DNA from: Bacillus marinisedimentorum
GTDB lineage: Bacteria; Bacillota; Bacilli; Bacillales; Bacillaceae_O
Direction: 5' to 3'
Assembly: GCF_001644195.2 (NCBI RefSeq)
Contig: NZ_LWBL02000037.1
Location: 1 to 39,609, forward strand
Length of the DNA stretch: 39,609 bases
Both the position numbers and the translations under genes were made by a program. Shown one piece after another: positions 30,979 to 39,420 of this stretch (positions within the stretch are counted from its first letter, which is position 1; each line of letters opens with the position of its first letter). The notes under the pieces are model-generated. The model was not told where the DNA came from. It ran no database searches and worked only from the letters and a program-made list of their open reading frames with translations.

Positions 30979-32778
30979 TTATGCCCCTGCTTCCGCCTGT
31001 GCCGGTTCACCAGCCGCATCATGGTCATGAAGCGCATTGACCATATCCAGAAAAACCGAATTGGCCGGATGTGTTCCCGCCTCGCCGGCAATGCTTACGA
31101 CCGCCAGCGCATATTTGGGTTTTTCCGCCGGAAAATAGCCGATGAACCATTTGTTCTCAAGGTTTTGCCCGCCGCCCACTTCGGCTGTGCCGGATTTTCC
31201 CGCCACCTTATATTCAGCGTGCTGAAGGAAACGGCCGGTTCCTTTTTCGCTTTCTGTGACCTCCAACAGCATTTCCTTTAAAACATTTGCTGTATACGGG
31301 CTTATCGTTTCATCCACTAACACTCTATCGTCAAAAGCGTACATGACTGAATCATTTTTATAAAGAATTTCGCTTACGGCTTTGACCTGCTTAGACTGAC
31401 CGCCCCTGGCAATCGTCGCCATCATATTGGCTGCCGCAAGCGGAGATACTCTCACATTTTTTTGGCCGATTGCCGTCTGAGCTACAGCCTTGTGCGATTT
31501 CTTTTCATATTGTTCGCCCTGTTCTTCCCAGATTTGGCCGCCTTTTTCTTCCTTCAGCTGCCGGAATTCCCCCAGATGATATAAGTCACCTGTCCATCCT
31601 GACCGGGCAGTGATGCCCAGTTTTTCCGCATAGTCATCAAGCGTATCCGGATTGTCTTTTAAAAGCTCTTGTGCAAGCTGGGCAAAGGTTCGGTTACAGC
31701 TCTGGGCGAAGCTTTCCGGGAATGATAAATGTCCTTTCGGGCGGGCGGCTGCCCCGTCTCCATATAAGTTCTGATTACAGTCAAATGTGCGGTTTGGCCC
31801 TGCGATATCTTTCTCGATTGATGCGGCGGCAGTCACAATTTTAAAGATGGAACCGGGGACCAGCGGCTGGAGCATCTGATTAAGCCCCCCTTTTCCTTCA
31901 AGAGGCGATTCAGAACCATAATGCGGCCGGCTCGCCAGTGCAAGAACTTCACTTTTTTTTATATCAAGCAGGACAAGGCCCCCATTTTCAAGGCGGTTGC
32001 CGTCAAGAATCTCTTCCGCTTTTTCCTGTACAGCACGGTCGATGGTCGTTTTTATTTTAATGGGATAATACGGATTCGCTGGTGCTGCGTATTTGACTTC
32101 CAGGCCAAAGAGCGGTCCACCCTGGCGGTCAACATGATATAAAAGTTCTTCGGGTCCTTCGCTCACCAAAAACTCGTCAAATGAAGCTTCAAGGCCTGTA
32201 ATGCCGAGCTTTGTAGACTCCCTCACCGTTCCGGCTTCAAGTTTTTCCGGATATCTTTGCCGGAGTAAAGCAGGGTTCTCACCCGTAATGCCAATCAAAT
32301 GGGAAGCTGGAATGTTCCGCGTTTCTGTTTGCCTTGAAACGGCGAACACCCCTGGGATATTCAATCCGTTGATTTTCTCTGCCTCTGTTTTTGACAGCTG
32401 GAAAGAATCATCGTTTTTAAAAACAACCGGTTCAGCTGCTTCTTTTACCGCTTCATGAAGTTCCTCTTCGGAAACGCCGGCAATTTCCGCAACTTTTCCG
32501 ACCGGCCACTCCATATCTTTTATGAATGGAAAAAGGACGAGTTCGGTTTTCTCTGCCACATTCAAGGGAACGCCGGTGCGGTCGGTAATGGTGCCGCGTC
32601 CCGTATTCAGAGCAAGACTTCTTGTCCGCTGTTCAATGCTCTTTTGGATCAGATTGATTCCACGCCGGGAAAAGTCTTCAGTACTAAGCAGCTGCAACTG
32701 AACAAGCCTTCCCAGTAAGAGAAGCAGGCAGACCGCCAATAAAACAGCCAGTTGTGTAATCCTCTTTCCTGTTTTCAT
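30979..32778 (-). CDS. pbpI: Class B penicillin-binding protein (PbpI/PBP4b type)
   Basis: A 599-residue transpeptidase acting outside the membrane on peptidoglycan. A membrane anchor lies at residues 8-27 (QLAVLLAVCLLLLLGRLVQL). A dimerisation domain (about 40-230) is followed by the catalytic domain with all three motifs: SIFK (Ser-x-x-Lys), SCN, and KSGTAE. The ATG at 32778 has gaggtgg 6 bases upstream and gives the expected N-terminus; the open frame to 32829 is not used. Its pairing with yrrS supports the sporulation-associated PBP4b of B. subtilis rather than vegetative PbpB or PbpA. Confidence 0.9.
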   Translation of the reverse strand: MKTGKRITQLAVLLAVCLLLLLGRLVQLQLLSTEDFSRRGINLIQKSIEQRTRSLALNTGRGTITDRTGVPLNVAEKTELVLFPFIKDMEWPVGKVAEIAGVSEEELHEAVKEAAEPVVFKNDDSFQLSKTEAEKINGLNIPGVFAVSRQTETRNIPASHLIGITGENPALLRQRYPEKLEAGTVRESTKLGITGLEASFDEFLVSEGPEELLYHVDRQGGPLFGLEVKYAAPANPYYPIKIKTTIDRAVQEKAEEILDGNRLENGGLVLLDIKKSEVLALASRPHYGSESPLEGKGGLNQMLQPLVPGSIFKIVTAAASIEKDIAGPNRTFDCNQNLYGDGAAARPKGHLSFPESFAQSCNRTFAQLAQELLKDNPDTLDDYAEKLGITARSGWTGDLYHLGEFRQLKEEKGGQIWEEQGEQYEKKSHKAVAQTAIGQKNVRVSPLAAANMMATIARGGQSKQVKAVSEILYKNDSVMYAFDDRVLVDETISPYTANVLKEMLLEVTESEKGTGRFLQHAEYKVAGKSGTAEVGGGQNLENKWFIGYFPAEKPKYALAVVSIAGEAGTHPANSVFLDMVNALHDHDAAGEPAQAEAGA

Positions 32779-33003
32779 GCCCAACCACCTCAATGTCCAT
32801 TGTCGCCGAAATCGCAGGCATTCAAACAAACGGACATACGGAAGCTTTGAACTGCCCTTTTGAAGCTTACCCGTTCCTTTCCCCGGTCACCATAAAAAGC
32901 AGGAACCTCTGCTGCCAAGAGCTGTTCCCAGGCTCTGTAAGTGCGGGAAGCGGCAGTTTGGCTAACCCTTTTTTCAACATTATCCTTTTACAGATAAACA
33001 CAT

Positions 33004-33042
33004 TAAAAAAGAAGAACCGGCAACAATTCATACCGGTTCTTC
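33004..33042 (-). terminator. Terminator after greA
   Basis: Minus-strand stem gaagaaccgg/ccggttcttc with a 12-nt loop followed by ttttttaa, 10 bases past the greA stop. Confidence 0.9.
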
Positions 33043-33051
33043 TCCATACGT

Positions 33052-33528
33052 TTATTTAACGTCAATGATTTTTACGCTGATTTCTCCACCCGGTGTCTGA
33101 ACGGCAACCTGTTCACCGACACGGCGGCTGAGGAGGCTCTTTGCCATTGGCGAGTCATTTGAAATCTTGCCTTCGAATGGGTCTGCTTCAGCACTTCCCA
33201 CAATTTGATATTCTTCCTCATCACCATCTGGAAGTTCCTGAAACCGGACGGTCTTACCGAGCACCACTGTATCTGAAGCTGCCTGGTCATTTTCAATAAT
33301 GACCGCATTGCGGATCATATTTTCAAGAGAGGCGATCCTGGACTCGACAAACGCCTGCTCGTCTTTGGCGGCATCGTATTCGGAGTTCTCAGAAAGATCA
33401 CCGAAACCTCTTGCAATTTTAATACGCTCAACAACTTCTTTCCGTTTTTCCGTTTTCATGTATTCCAGTTCATTTTCTAATTTTGCTTTACCTTCTTCGG
33501 TCATATAATAGCTTTTTTCTTCAGACAT
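33052..33528 (-). CDS. greA: Transcription elongation factor GreA
   Basis: A 158-residue factor that stimulates transcript cleavage by stalled RNA polymerase through its N-terminal coiled coil. The tip residues are in [20 protein letters not shown] (the acidic pair that reaches the active site). The C-terminal FKBP-like domain has [27 protein letters not shown] at 33528 with ggagtg 8 bases upstream; the GTG/ATG codons before it (to 33537) overlap that site. It follows udk with a 121-bp gap that probably contains its own promoter. Confidence 0.96.
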   Translation of the reverse strand: MSEEKSYYMTEEGKAKLENELEYMKTEKRKEVVERIKIARGFGDLSENSEYDAAKDEQAFVESRIASLENMIRNAVIIENDQAASDTVVLGKTVRFQELPDGDEEEYQIVGSAEADPFEGKISNDSPMAKSLLSRRVGEQVAVQTPGGEISVKIIDVK

Positions 33529-33599
33529 GCCCTTCACTCCTTCTTCTGTTCAGTCCCCCGCTTAAAATTCGCTTCCGAAATCTTTAACATATACGAGTT

Positions 33600-33628
33600 A
33601 TTATAGCATTATAGTTCAGTAAAATGAA
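33600..33628 (-). promoter_or_regulatory. Possible greA promoter
   Basis: Minus-strand TATAAT at 33600-33605 (a second TATAAT is at 33608-33613) with a weak -35 (ttcatt, 33623-33628) at 17 bases. It lies about 70 bases upstream of the greA start, in the udk-greA gap. Confidence 0.45.
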
Positions 33629-33649
33629 AGCGTACTCTTATCTATGCTA

Positions 33650-34285
33650 TTACAAAATGGGTTTTTCTTCAAGAACTGTCTGGATTTTCGTCGCAAGCAG
33701 ATCAATGGCAACATGGTTTTGGCCGCCTTCAGGAACGATGATGTCAGCATACCGTTTTGTCGGTTCGATAAATTGCAAATGCATCGGCCGCACAACACTG
33801 ACATATTGTTCGATGACAGAATCGATACTCCGGCCCCTGTCTTTAATGTCGCGGAGCAGCCGGCGGATGATTCTGATATCGGCATCCGTATCAACAAATA
33901 CTTTAATGTCCATCAGATCACGGAGACGTTCATCTTCTAAAACAAGGATGCCTTCAAGAATAATGACATCTTTCGGCTCTACGTTTATCACTTCGGTCGA
34001 TCTGGTATGCATTTTATAATCATAAACCGGTTTTTCAATCGGATTCCGCTGCAGGAGCTCATAAATATGATCGATCAAAAGATCATTATCAAAGGCGAAC
34101 GGATGGTCATAATTCGTTTTCAGCCGCTCTTCCATTGGCAAAGCGCTCTGATCTTTGTAATAATAATCCTGCTCAAGCATAAGGATGTTTTCTTCGGATA
34201 AGTGCTTGATTATCGCACGGGTAACGGTTGTTTTGCCGGACCCGGATCCTCCGGCAACCCCGATGACGACAGGCTTCTTTCCCAT
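33650..34285 (-). CDS. udk: Uridine kinase
   Basis: A 211-residue P-loop kinase that phosphorylates uridine and cytidine in pyrimidine salvage. The Walker A motif [13 protein letters not shown] is at residues 9-21. The DYYYKD block, DHPFAFDND and [34 protein letters not shown] are characteristic. ATG at 34285 with ggaga just upstream. It begins one base after the trhP2 stop, so it is in one transcript with the tRNA-modification genes; greA follows. Confidence 0.96.
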   Translation of the reverse strand: MGKKPVVIGVAGGSGSGKTTVTRAIIKHLSEENILMLEQDYYYKDQSALPMEERLKTNYDHPFAFDNDLLIDHIYELLQRNPIEKPVYDYKMHTRSTEVINVEPKDVIILEGILVLEDERLRDLMDIKVFVDTDADIRIIRRLLRDIKDRGRSIDSVIEQYVSVVRPMHLQFIEPTKRYADIIVPEGGQNHVAIDLLATKIQTVLEEKPIL

Positions 34286-34286
34286 T

Positions 34287-35561
34287 TTAATTCTCCTTCC
34301 GCATCATATTGTATGGGAATACAGGGTGTGCCGCTTTGATTTTGACAATCTGAAGCGGATGACGCGCTGCATCAAGCTCATTGCCGTCTTCATCCCAGAT
34401 CTTTTCGACTTTCTGTGAGAAATTATCAATTTCCGGGCCGAAGAATTCCACTTCGTCACCTGGTTTGAAATGGTTGCGCTGCTGCAGGGTTACGATGCCG
34501 GTTTCCTGATTATAATCCATGACAAAGCCGGCAAACTCATATTTTGTCGCACGGCCATGTTCACCGAACATTTGCTCCTCATGTCCCGGCACCCCTTCAA
34601 AGAAGGCTGGTGCGGTATCACGGTTTGCGCATTTATCAAGTTCTTCGATCCATTCCTTCTTGATTTCAAAATTGTCAGGATCGGCGCAGTATGCATCAAT
34701 CACTTTCCGGTATACACTGACAACTGTGGCGACATAATGAATGGACTTCATCCGGCCTTCGATTTTCAGGCTGTCGATTCCCAGTTCAATCATCCGCGGG
34801 ATCGACAGCAGCAGATTCAAATCCTTCGGACTCATGGCAAACGGCTTGTCCCCTTCATCAAACAAGGGGATTTCGTCTGCTCCTTTTTCATCGCTTTCAG
34901 TTTTAAGCAAATCATAATCCCAGCGGCAAGACTGGCAGCAGCCGCCCCGGTTTGAATCGCGCGCAGTCATATGGTTACTCAGTGTACAGCGGCCGGAATA
35001 GGCGATGCACATGGCTCCATGGATGAATGTTTCGATTTCAATATCGACTTTTTCCTTCATTTCCTTGATTTCGTCATGGCTCGCTTCCCTTGCCAGGACG
35101 ACTCTGTGCATGCCCTGTTCCTTCCAGAACTGGGCCGCTTTCCAGTTGGTTAGGGACTGCTGGGTGCTTAGATGCACCTCCACATTCGGCGCCACCCGCT
35201 GGCATGTTTCGATGATGAGCGGATCGGCGACGATGATGCCCGTCACTCCTGCTCTTTCCAGATCCCGCAAGTATTCTTCAAGGCCGGACATGTTTTCGTT
35301 ATGGGCATATATATTAGTCGTTACATAAATTTTCGCATTGAATTTTTTGGCGAACTCCACGCCTTCCGCCATCTGTTCAATCGTGAAATTACCGGCATTC
35401 GAACGGAGGCCAAATTCCTGTCCGCCGATATAAACGGCATCTGCGCCGTAACGGACAGCAACTTTCAGTTTTTCAAGGTTTCCGGCTGGTGCCAGCAGTT
35501 CAGGCTTTTTCTTGATGACGCGCTTGCCGTTCTCCCTCACTGCAGTTTCTGCAAGTGCCAT
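34287..35561 (-). CDS. trhP2: U32-family tRNA U34 hydroxylation protein TrhP2 (YrrO)
   Basis: A 424-residue member of peptidase family U32. The signature [19 protein letters not shown] and the following [13 protein letters not shown] supply the cysteines expected to bind an iron-sulfur cluster. The TIM-barrel N-terminal part begins [20 protein letters not shown]. In B. subtilis YrrN and YrrO (TrhP1/TrhP2) are needed for prephenate-dependent 5-hydroxyuridine at tRNA position 34, later methylated by TrmR; the gene order here is the same. ATG at 35561 follows aagaggagg. It follows trhP1 by 15 bases and precedes udk by 1. Confidence 0.93.
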   Translation of the reverse strand: MALAETAVRENGKRVIKKKPELLAPAGNLEKLKVAVRYGADAVYIGGQEFGLRSNAGNFTIEQMAEGVEFAKKFNAKIYVTTNIYAHNENMSGLEEYLRDLERAGVTGIIVADPLIIETCQRVAPNVEVHLSTQQSLTNWKAAQFWKEQGMHRVVLAREASHDEIKEMKEKVDIEIETFIHGAMCIAYSGRCTLSNHMTARDSNRGGCCQSCRWDYDLLKTESDEKGADEIPLFDEGDKPFAMSPKDLNLLLSIPRMIELGIDSLKIEGRMKSIHYVATVVSVYRKVIDAYCADPDNFEIKKEWIEELDKCANRDTAPAFFEGVPGHEEQMFGEHGRATKYEFAGFVMDYNQETGIVTLQQRNHFKPGDEVEFFGPEIDNFSQKVEKIWDEDGNELDAARHPLQIVKIKAAHPVFPYNMMRKEN

Positions 35562-35576
35562 ATTAATCTCCTCCTC

Positions 35577-36506
35577 TTAATAAACCGTTTCTTTAAAGAA
35601 GAATCCAGTATCAAGGTCCCTATTCACCGGCTGGATTTCCTTGATTTGTTCAAGATAGCTGTCCTTTTCATCCTCATACTTATCCCGGTCGTCGACACAA
35701 AGGTCGATTGCCCTGCGGTATTTTTCCGTCACCTTCAAAATGTAGTCGGATGATTTTAAGACGCCGTCGATTTTGAAGCTGTCAATTCCGGCATCGATCA
35801 TCTCCTCAAGTTCATCGATGATACAGATATCATTCGGACTCATGATGTGAGTGCCGTTGGCGTCTTCAAAAATCGGATACTTGTTTTCCCGCTCTTTATC
35901 ATAAAGGAACATCATTTTGTCCTGCCCCTTATTTTCGATTTTCATCGTTTTGCCCTGAAAGCGGAAGTAATTCCCGATCAGTGACCGTTTTGACTGGAAC
36001 ATCGCTGTCATGCCATGGACCTGGACTTCGATTTCCACTTCGGCATTTTCTTTGATTTCCACAATTTCATCCATACTCAACTCACGGGCGAGAACGGCCC
36101 GTTTGGCACCCTTACGGCCCCAGAAGTTGCATGTATACCAGTTGGTTGCAGTCGTCTCGGTGTTCCAGTGCAATTTCATATCCGGCGCTTCTTCGCGTGC
36201 CGCCATCAGGACAGCCGGGTCGCCGAATACGATGGCATCAACGCCGGACTCAGCCAGAAAGCGGACATATTCATTCAGCTCATCCACTTTATCATTGTGA
36301 AAGATGGCATTTAATGCTGCATATACCCTCACACCCGCCGGGCGGGAAAGCTCGACCGTCCGCTTGATGTCTTCCCTGGAGAATTCACCTGCAAGACGCA
36401 GTCCGTACCGTTCTTTCCCTACAAGAAAAGCATCTGCTCCGGCTTTTATCAATTGTTCTATATCATCAACATGCCTGGGTGTTACAAGCAGTTCGGGTTT
36501 CTTCAT
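35577..36506 (-). CDS. trhP1: U32-family tRNA U34 hydroxylation protein TrhP1 (YrrN)
   Basis: A 309-residue paralog and partner of TrhP2, sharing the U32 fold (KPELLVTPRHVDDIEQLIKA, LHWNTETTATNWYTCNFW, VQVHGMTAMFQSKRSLIGNY). The signature cysteines of TrhP2 ([11 protein letters not shown]) are replaced here by GMTAMFQSKR, so this subunit probably lacks a cluster of its own. The best start is ATG at 36506, with gaggtg 6 bases upstream; a GTG at 36515 overlaps that site. It starts 5 bases after the trmR stop. Confidence 0.92.
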   Translation of the reverse strand: MKKPELLVTPRHVDDIEQLIKAGADAFLVGKERYGLRLAGEFSREDIKRTVELSRPAGVRVYAALNAIFHNDKVDELNEYVRFLAESGVDAIVFGDPAVLMAAREEAPDMKLHWNTETTATNWYTCNFWGRKGAKRAVLARELSMDEIVEIKENAEVEIEVQVHGMTAMFQSKRSLIGNYFRFQGKTMKIENKGQDKMMFLYDKERENKYPIFEDANGTHIMSPNDICIIDELEEMIDAGIDSFKIDGVLKSSDYILKVTEKYRRAIDLCVDDRDKYEDEKDSYLEQIKEIQPVNRDLDTGFFFKETVY

Positions 36507-36511
36507 GTCCT

Positions 36512-37150
36512 TCACCTCTTTTTACTGATTGCAATCCCATCTCCGACCGGCAGGATTGCTGTATCGTACTCTTCATGGCCCATGAGCATCTTATTATATT
36601 TCTTCAATTTTTCCACCATCGGCCGGATTCGCTTATGATTTACATGTTCTTCAGCTACAAGGCCTTTGAACAAAACGTTATCTGATATGATCGTGCCGCC
36701 TTCTGAAAGCATCGGGCTGTACAGTTCAAAAAAACGAGCATATTGCCCTTTGGCGGCATCTATGAATATGGCACCAAACTGTATTGAATCGGGCAGCTTG
36801 TCTTTTGCTTCGAGCGCATCGGCTAGCAGGATATGGATCCGGCCTTCAAGACCTGCCCGGTTAATATAGTCAAGCGCTCTCTTATAGCGGTCTTCGTCGC
36901 GCTCAATCGTGTAAATGTGCACATTCGGAAGGGCCTGTGCCATCCGGATAGCGGAATATCCGATTGCTGTCCCGATTTCAAGGATGGTGTCCGGTTCCTT
37001 CATCCGCAGGAGCTGGAGCAATGTTTCGATGCCGGTCAATTCCATGATCGGCACACGGTGTTCCTTCGCATAGCGTTCCATTTCCTCGATCAGTCCGCTG
37101 CGTTCGGGGATTATGCTCTCCACATAGCGGGTTATATTTTCTGGAACCAC
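36512..37150 (-). CDS. trmR: tRNA 5-hydroxyuridine methyltransferase TrmR (YrrM)
   Basis: A 212-residue O-methyltransferase of the catechol-OMT-like family. The SAM-binding motif is ILEIGTAIGYSAIRMA (about residues 57-72), followed by IYTIERDEDRY and FIDAAKGQYARFFE with the metal-binding Asp. In B. subtilis YrrM (TrmR) converts 5-hydroxyuridine to 5-methoxyuridine at tRNA position 34, broadening wobble decoding. Its place directly before trhP1-trhP2 supports this role. The start is GTG at 37150 with aaaggagg 7 bases upstream. Confidence 0.93.
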   Translation of the reverse strand: MVPENITRYVESIIPERSGLIEEMERYAKEHRVPIMELTGIETLLQLLRMKEPDTILEIGTAIGYSAIRMAQALPNVHIYTIERDEDRYKRALDYINRAGLEGRIHILLADALEAKDKLPDSIQFGAIFIDAAKGQYARFFELYSPMLSEGGTIISDNVLFKGLVAEEHVNHKRIRPMVEKLKKYNKMLMGHEEYDTAILPVGDGIAISKKR

Positions 37151-37176
37151 AGCAAGGCCTCCTTTAATCAGCTTTT

Positions 37177-37205
37177 AAGCGGCCGAATTATCCTGCCGGC
37201 CGCTT
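37177..37205 (-). terminator. Possible hairpin between mltG and trmR
   Basis: Inverted repeat aagcggcc/ggccgctt with a 13-nt interior. The minus-strand 3' side is followed by aaaagc rather than a U tract, so it may be a weak terminator or a processing hairpin. It lies about 27 bases before the trmR start. Confidence 0.4.
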
Positions 37206-37233
37206 AACCTGATATATTTTAACATAACTAACA

Positions 37234-37263
37234 GGGGGAATGCGAGTTTTTACGCATTCCCCC
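37234..37263 (-). other. Strong hairpin after mltG
   Basis: Perfect 11-bp stem gggggaatgcg/cgcattccccc with an 8-nt loop, 6 bases past the mltG stop, without a U tract in either direction. It may stabilise the mltG mRNA end or terminate weakly. Confidence 0.6.
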
Positions 37264-37269
37264 ATGATC

Positions 37270-38403
37270 TCAATTTTTCAAGTGCTTATTCTTATCGATG
37301 TTATGCTCCTTGAGCGACTCATTAAAGAGCACTTCCCCCTCAGGAGTAGCCAGGAAGTATAGGAATTCCGTGTCATCCGGCTCAAGGGCTGCCTTCAATG
37401 ACATTTCACCAGGGCTTGCAATCGGGCCCGGCGGTAAATCTTTGTATTTATACGTATTATATGGCGAATCGACTTGAAGATCCTTTTTGTAGACTTTTTG
37501 CTTATGTTCACCTAGAGCATAAAGCACAGTCGGATCCGTCTGCAGGGGGATGTCGTTTTCAAGGCGGTTATAAAACACGCTCGCAATCTTCTTGCGGTCG
37601 GCCTTTTTGGTCGCCTCCTGCTCAATGAGGGATGCCATCGTTATGAGTTGATGTGGAGTATACTCTTCCCCTTGCACGGTCAAATCATACTTTGTAAGAA
37701 TTGCTTCGGTTTTATCAAGCATGTTTGCGATAATCAATTCAAGCTTTGGCTTTTCCTCATAAAACGAATAAGTTGCCGGGAATAAATACCCTTCAAGCGG
37801 ATGCTTGATCTTTTCCCCGAGTATTTCTTCTGTCAGCATGGACGGGTAAAGCTCCATCAACTCTTTCAAATAGGCTTCATCGTTCAGCTTGGCCTCTATT
37901 TCCTCTTCTTTATACGGTGTATGCTTGGCAATGATCTCGATTATTTCAGGGATTTGTTTTCCTTCCGGAACGGTCATTTTAAAGATGGGATCAGCAAGGA
38001 TCTTCCCGGTTTTAAGGGAATCGATAATATCCTCTATCTCCATTGACGGACTCAGTTTATAGTCTCCGGCCTGGAAACCCTGTTCATTTTTGTATTTCAC
38101 GTAATACCGGAAGATTGTCGCATCCTTAACAATGCCGTTTTCCTCCAGTATATTCGCTATTTTTGAAACGGATGAGCCGATTGGAACCGTTATGTCCTTA
38201 ATCGTCTTGTCGTTGGCATCCGCCGGTTCAAGGGCTGATTTCACATACATATAACCGCCGATTCCTGTGCCGATGATCGCCAAAACAAGGATGGTAACAA
38301 TGATAAGGACGATTTTCCGGACTACCCGTGCTTCATTTTGTTTCTCTTTGCGCTTTTTATAAAACATGTTCATCTTATTTTGATTCGAGTTGGACTCTGA
38401 CAT
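37270..38403 (-). CDS. mltG: Endolytic murein transglycosylase MltG
   Basis: A 377-residue membrane-anchored transglycosylase (yrrL, YceG family) that cuts nascent glycan strands and sets their length. A cytoplasmic basic N-terminus precedes one membrane helix (about residues 30-53, VLIIVTILVLAIIGTGIGGY). A LysM-like subdomain (VPIGSSVSKIANILEENGIV) follows, then the catalytic domain. The catalytic Glu is in MASLIEQEATKKADRKKIASVFYNRL, and the conserved end region QTDPTVLYALG, SPYNTY, LPPGPIASPG is intact. ATG at 38403 with ggaggg upstream. A TATAAT at 38431-38436 on the minus strand may be its -10. Confidence 0.95.
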   Translation of the reverse strand: MSESNSNQNKMNMFYKKRKEKQNEARVVRKIVLIIVTILVLAIIGTGIGGYMYVKSALEPADANDKTIKDITVPIGSSVSKIANILEENGIVKDATIFRYYVKYKNEQGFQAGDYKLSPSMEIEDIIDSLKTGKILADPIFKMTVPEGKQIPEIIEIIAKHTPYKEEEIEAKLNDEAYLKELMELYPSMLTEEILGEKIKHPLEGYLFPATYSFYEEKPKLELIIANMLDKTEAILTKYDLTVQGEEYTPHQLITMASLIEQEATKKADRKKIASVFYNRLENDIPLQTDPTVLYALGEHKQKVYKKDLQVDSPYNTYKYKDLPPGPIASPGEMSLKAALEPDDTEFLYFLATPEGEVLFNESLKEHNIDKNKHLKN

Positions 38404-38430
38404 GCCCCTACCCTCCTTTTCACCTTGCCT

Positions 38431-38436
38431 ATTATA
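38431..38436 (-). promoter_or_regulatory. Possible -10 element for mltG operon
   Basis: Minus-strand TATAAT about 28 bases before the mltG ATG, with a poor -35 (tggcga, 18-base spacer). Confidence 0.4.
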
Positions 38437-38576
38437 CTATAAATTCTTTTAGTTTCGCCATTTCTTCTGAAAAATCGCTAAAATTTGTATGAGGTCGCAA
38501 GGTTGAACGATGGAATTAACCAGTGGCTATTTGTCTCTTATCATCCAAAGTAGCAAACGAATAACAGTCCAAAAAG

Positions 38577-38700
38577 AAAGAAAACTCGCCGGCTGGCGCC
38601 TCTTCAAGTGAAGACAGAGGTGACGCTGCCCTTATCTATATTCTTAAAATAGGCGACTTCCCCGGATATTTTATCAATGACAATTTCCTTTCTTTTTTAA
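38577..38700. repeat. Diverged copy of the dispersed intergenic repeat
   Basis: Shares with 21941-22060 the blocks tcgccg, gaagacagagg, gcccttatctata, tcttaaaat and a degenerate gacaattt core, in the same orientation and order. It lies about 170 bp upstream of mltG. No gene is seen here. Confidence 0.6.
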
Positions 38701-38785
38701 AGGCTCTTTTAAATGCGGCTGTTGATGCCCGCTGAATCGTCCATGTAGATGTGCCCTCGCACGATTAGAGGAACGATTCATGGGT

Positions 38786-38907
38786 AGAGGTTGGGACATA
38801 ACTAAATAAGTCATGCTTGGACCCGAACGGTTAGGCGGAAGATTCATTGATATCTTACCTAATCGTTCCAGTTTATCATTAGCTGAAATACTTATGTCCC
38901 AGCCTCT
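38786..38907. repeat. 122-bp inverted-repeat element
   Basis: Ends agaggttgggacataa and ttatgtcccagcctct are inverted repeats (15 of 16 match). A second, nested inverted pair (aacggttaggcggaagat with atcttacctaatcgtt) lies inside. The whole can fold as one long hairpin. The gaggctgggacataa terminus is a motif I associate with small non-coding repeats in Bacillales. No coding potential is credible within it. Confidence 0.65.
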
Positions 38908-39099
38908 TTCACACTGCAAATATTGTCATTCTCAACTAACGCATCCGTAAACTTAATGACGGAGATTGGCAATTAAGGTCTTTCCTTTTCAGAATAAGGC
39001 ATTTTTGTAATTACAATCGGTTCCTCTAAATTGACGTTTGGAATTTGTTGTGGGGTACTGGCATAGATTGGAGATTTTCAGCATCGGAGGGAAGAGGGG
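38908..39099. other. Intergenic stretch without a gene
   Basis: AT-rich, with no ribosome site followed by a credible frame on either strand and no clear promoter. Confidence 0.4.
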
Positions 39100-39153
39100 C
39101 ATTAACAGCCATCCATAATACATTTTACTTTTTCTTATGGATGGCTGTTAATG
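39100..39153. repeat. 19-bp perfect inverted repeat over the gene's 3' end
   Basis: cattaacagccatccataa (39100-39118) and its exact reverse complement (39135-39153) flank a 16-nt loop containing the stop codon of the small minus-strand gene. The last six codons and the stop are therefore in the hairpin. No clean U tract follows on the minus strand. Confidence 0.75.
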
Positions 39154-39382
39154 CTTTTCCTTCATCTTCTTTTTTGACATAAAATTTATATTCGTTGCCG
39201 AAATGACTGTACGGACCACCTGGTGCCGAAGATGTGTTTGCAATGGATGCAACTCTATATTTTATTGAATCTGATTTCAAAAGGGATGCAACCCTATAAT
39301 AATCCTGTTGATCGAGAGTCGTATAAACCAATGTCTTTTTACTTGAAAACCAATATTCAATTATATTAGCTATAATGTGCAT
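39125..39382 (-). CDS. Unknown 85-residue protein, DUF2007-like
   Basis: ATG at 39382 with gggaggag 5-6 bases upstream. A short hydrophobic start (MHIIANIIEYWF) is followed by KTLVYTTLDQQDYYRVASLL, SDSIKYRVASI and EYKFYVKKEDEGKALTAIHK. This pattern (strand, helix with YYRVxxLLxxxxIxY, strand, then KKEDxxKA) resembles DUF2007-type proteins, but the match is by eye only. Its stop lies in a large hairpin. It is isolated between repeats, and a MITE begins 38 bp upstream of its start. Function unknown. Confidence 0.7.
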   Translation of the reverse strand: MHIIANIIEYWFSSKKTLVYTTLDQQDYYRVASLLKSDSIKYRVASIANTSSAPGGPYSHFGNEYKFYVKKEDEGKALTAIHKKK

Positions 39383-39420
39383 GCTACTCCTCCCACACCA
39401 CTAATCTGTCTTTTAATTTA

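Noticed and set aside
38674-38919. 81-codon minus-strand frame
   Set aside because: It spans the 122-bp inverted-repeat element and a dispersed repeat, with no ribosome site.
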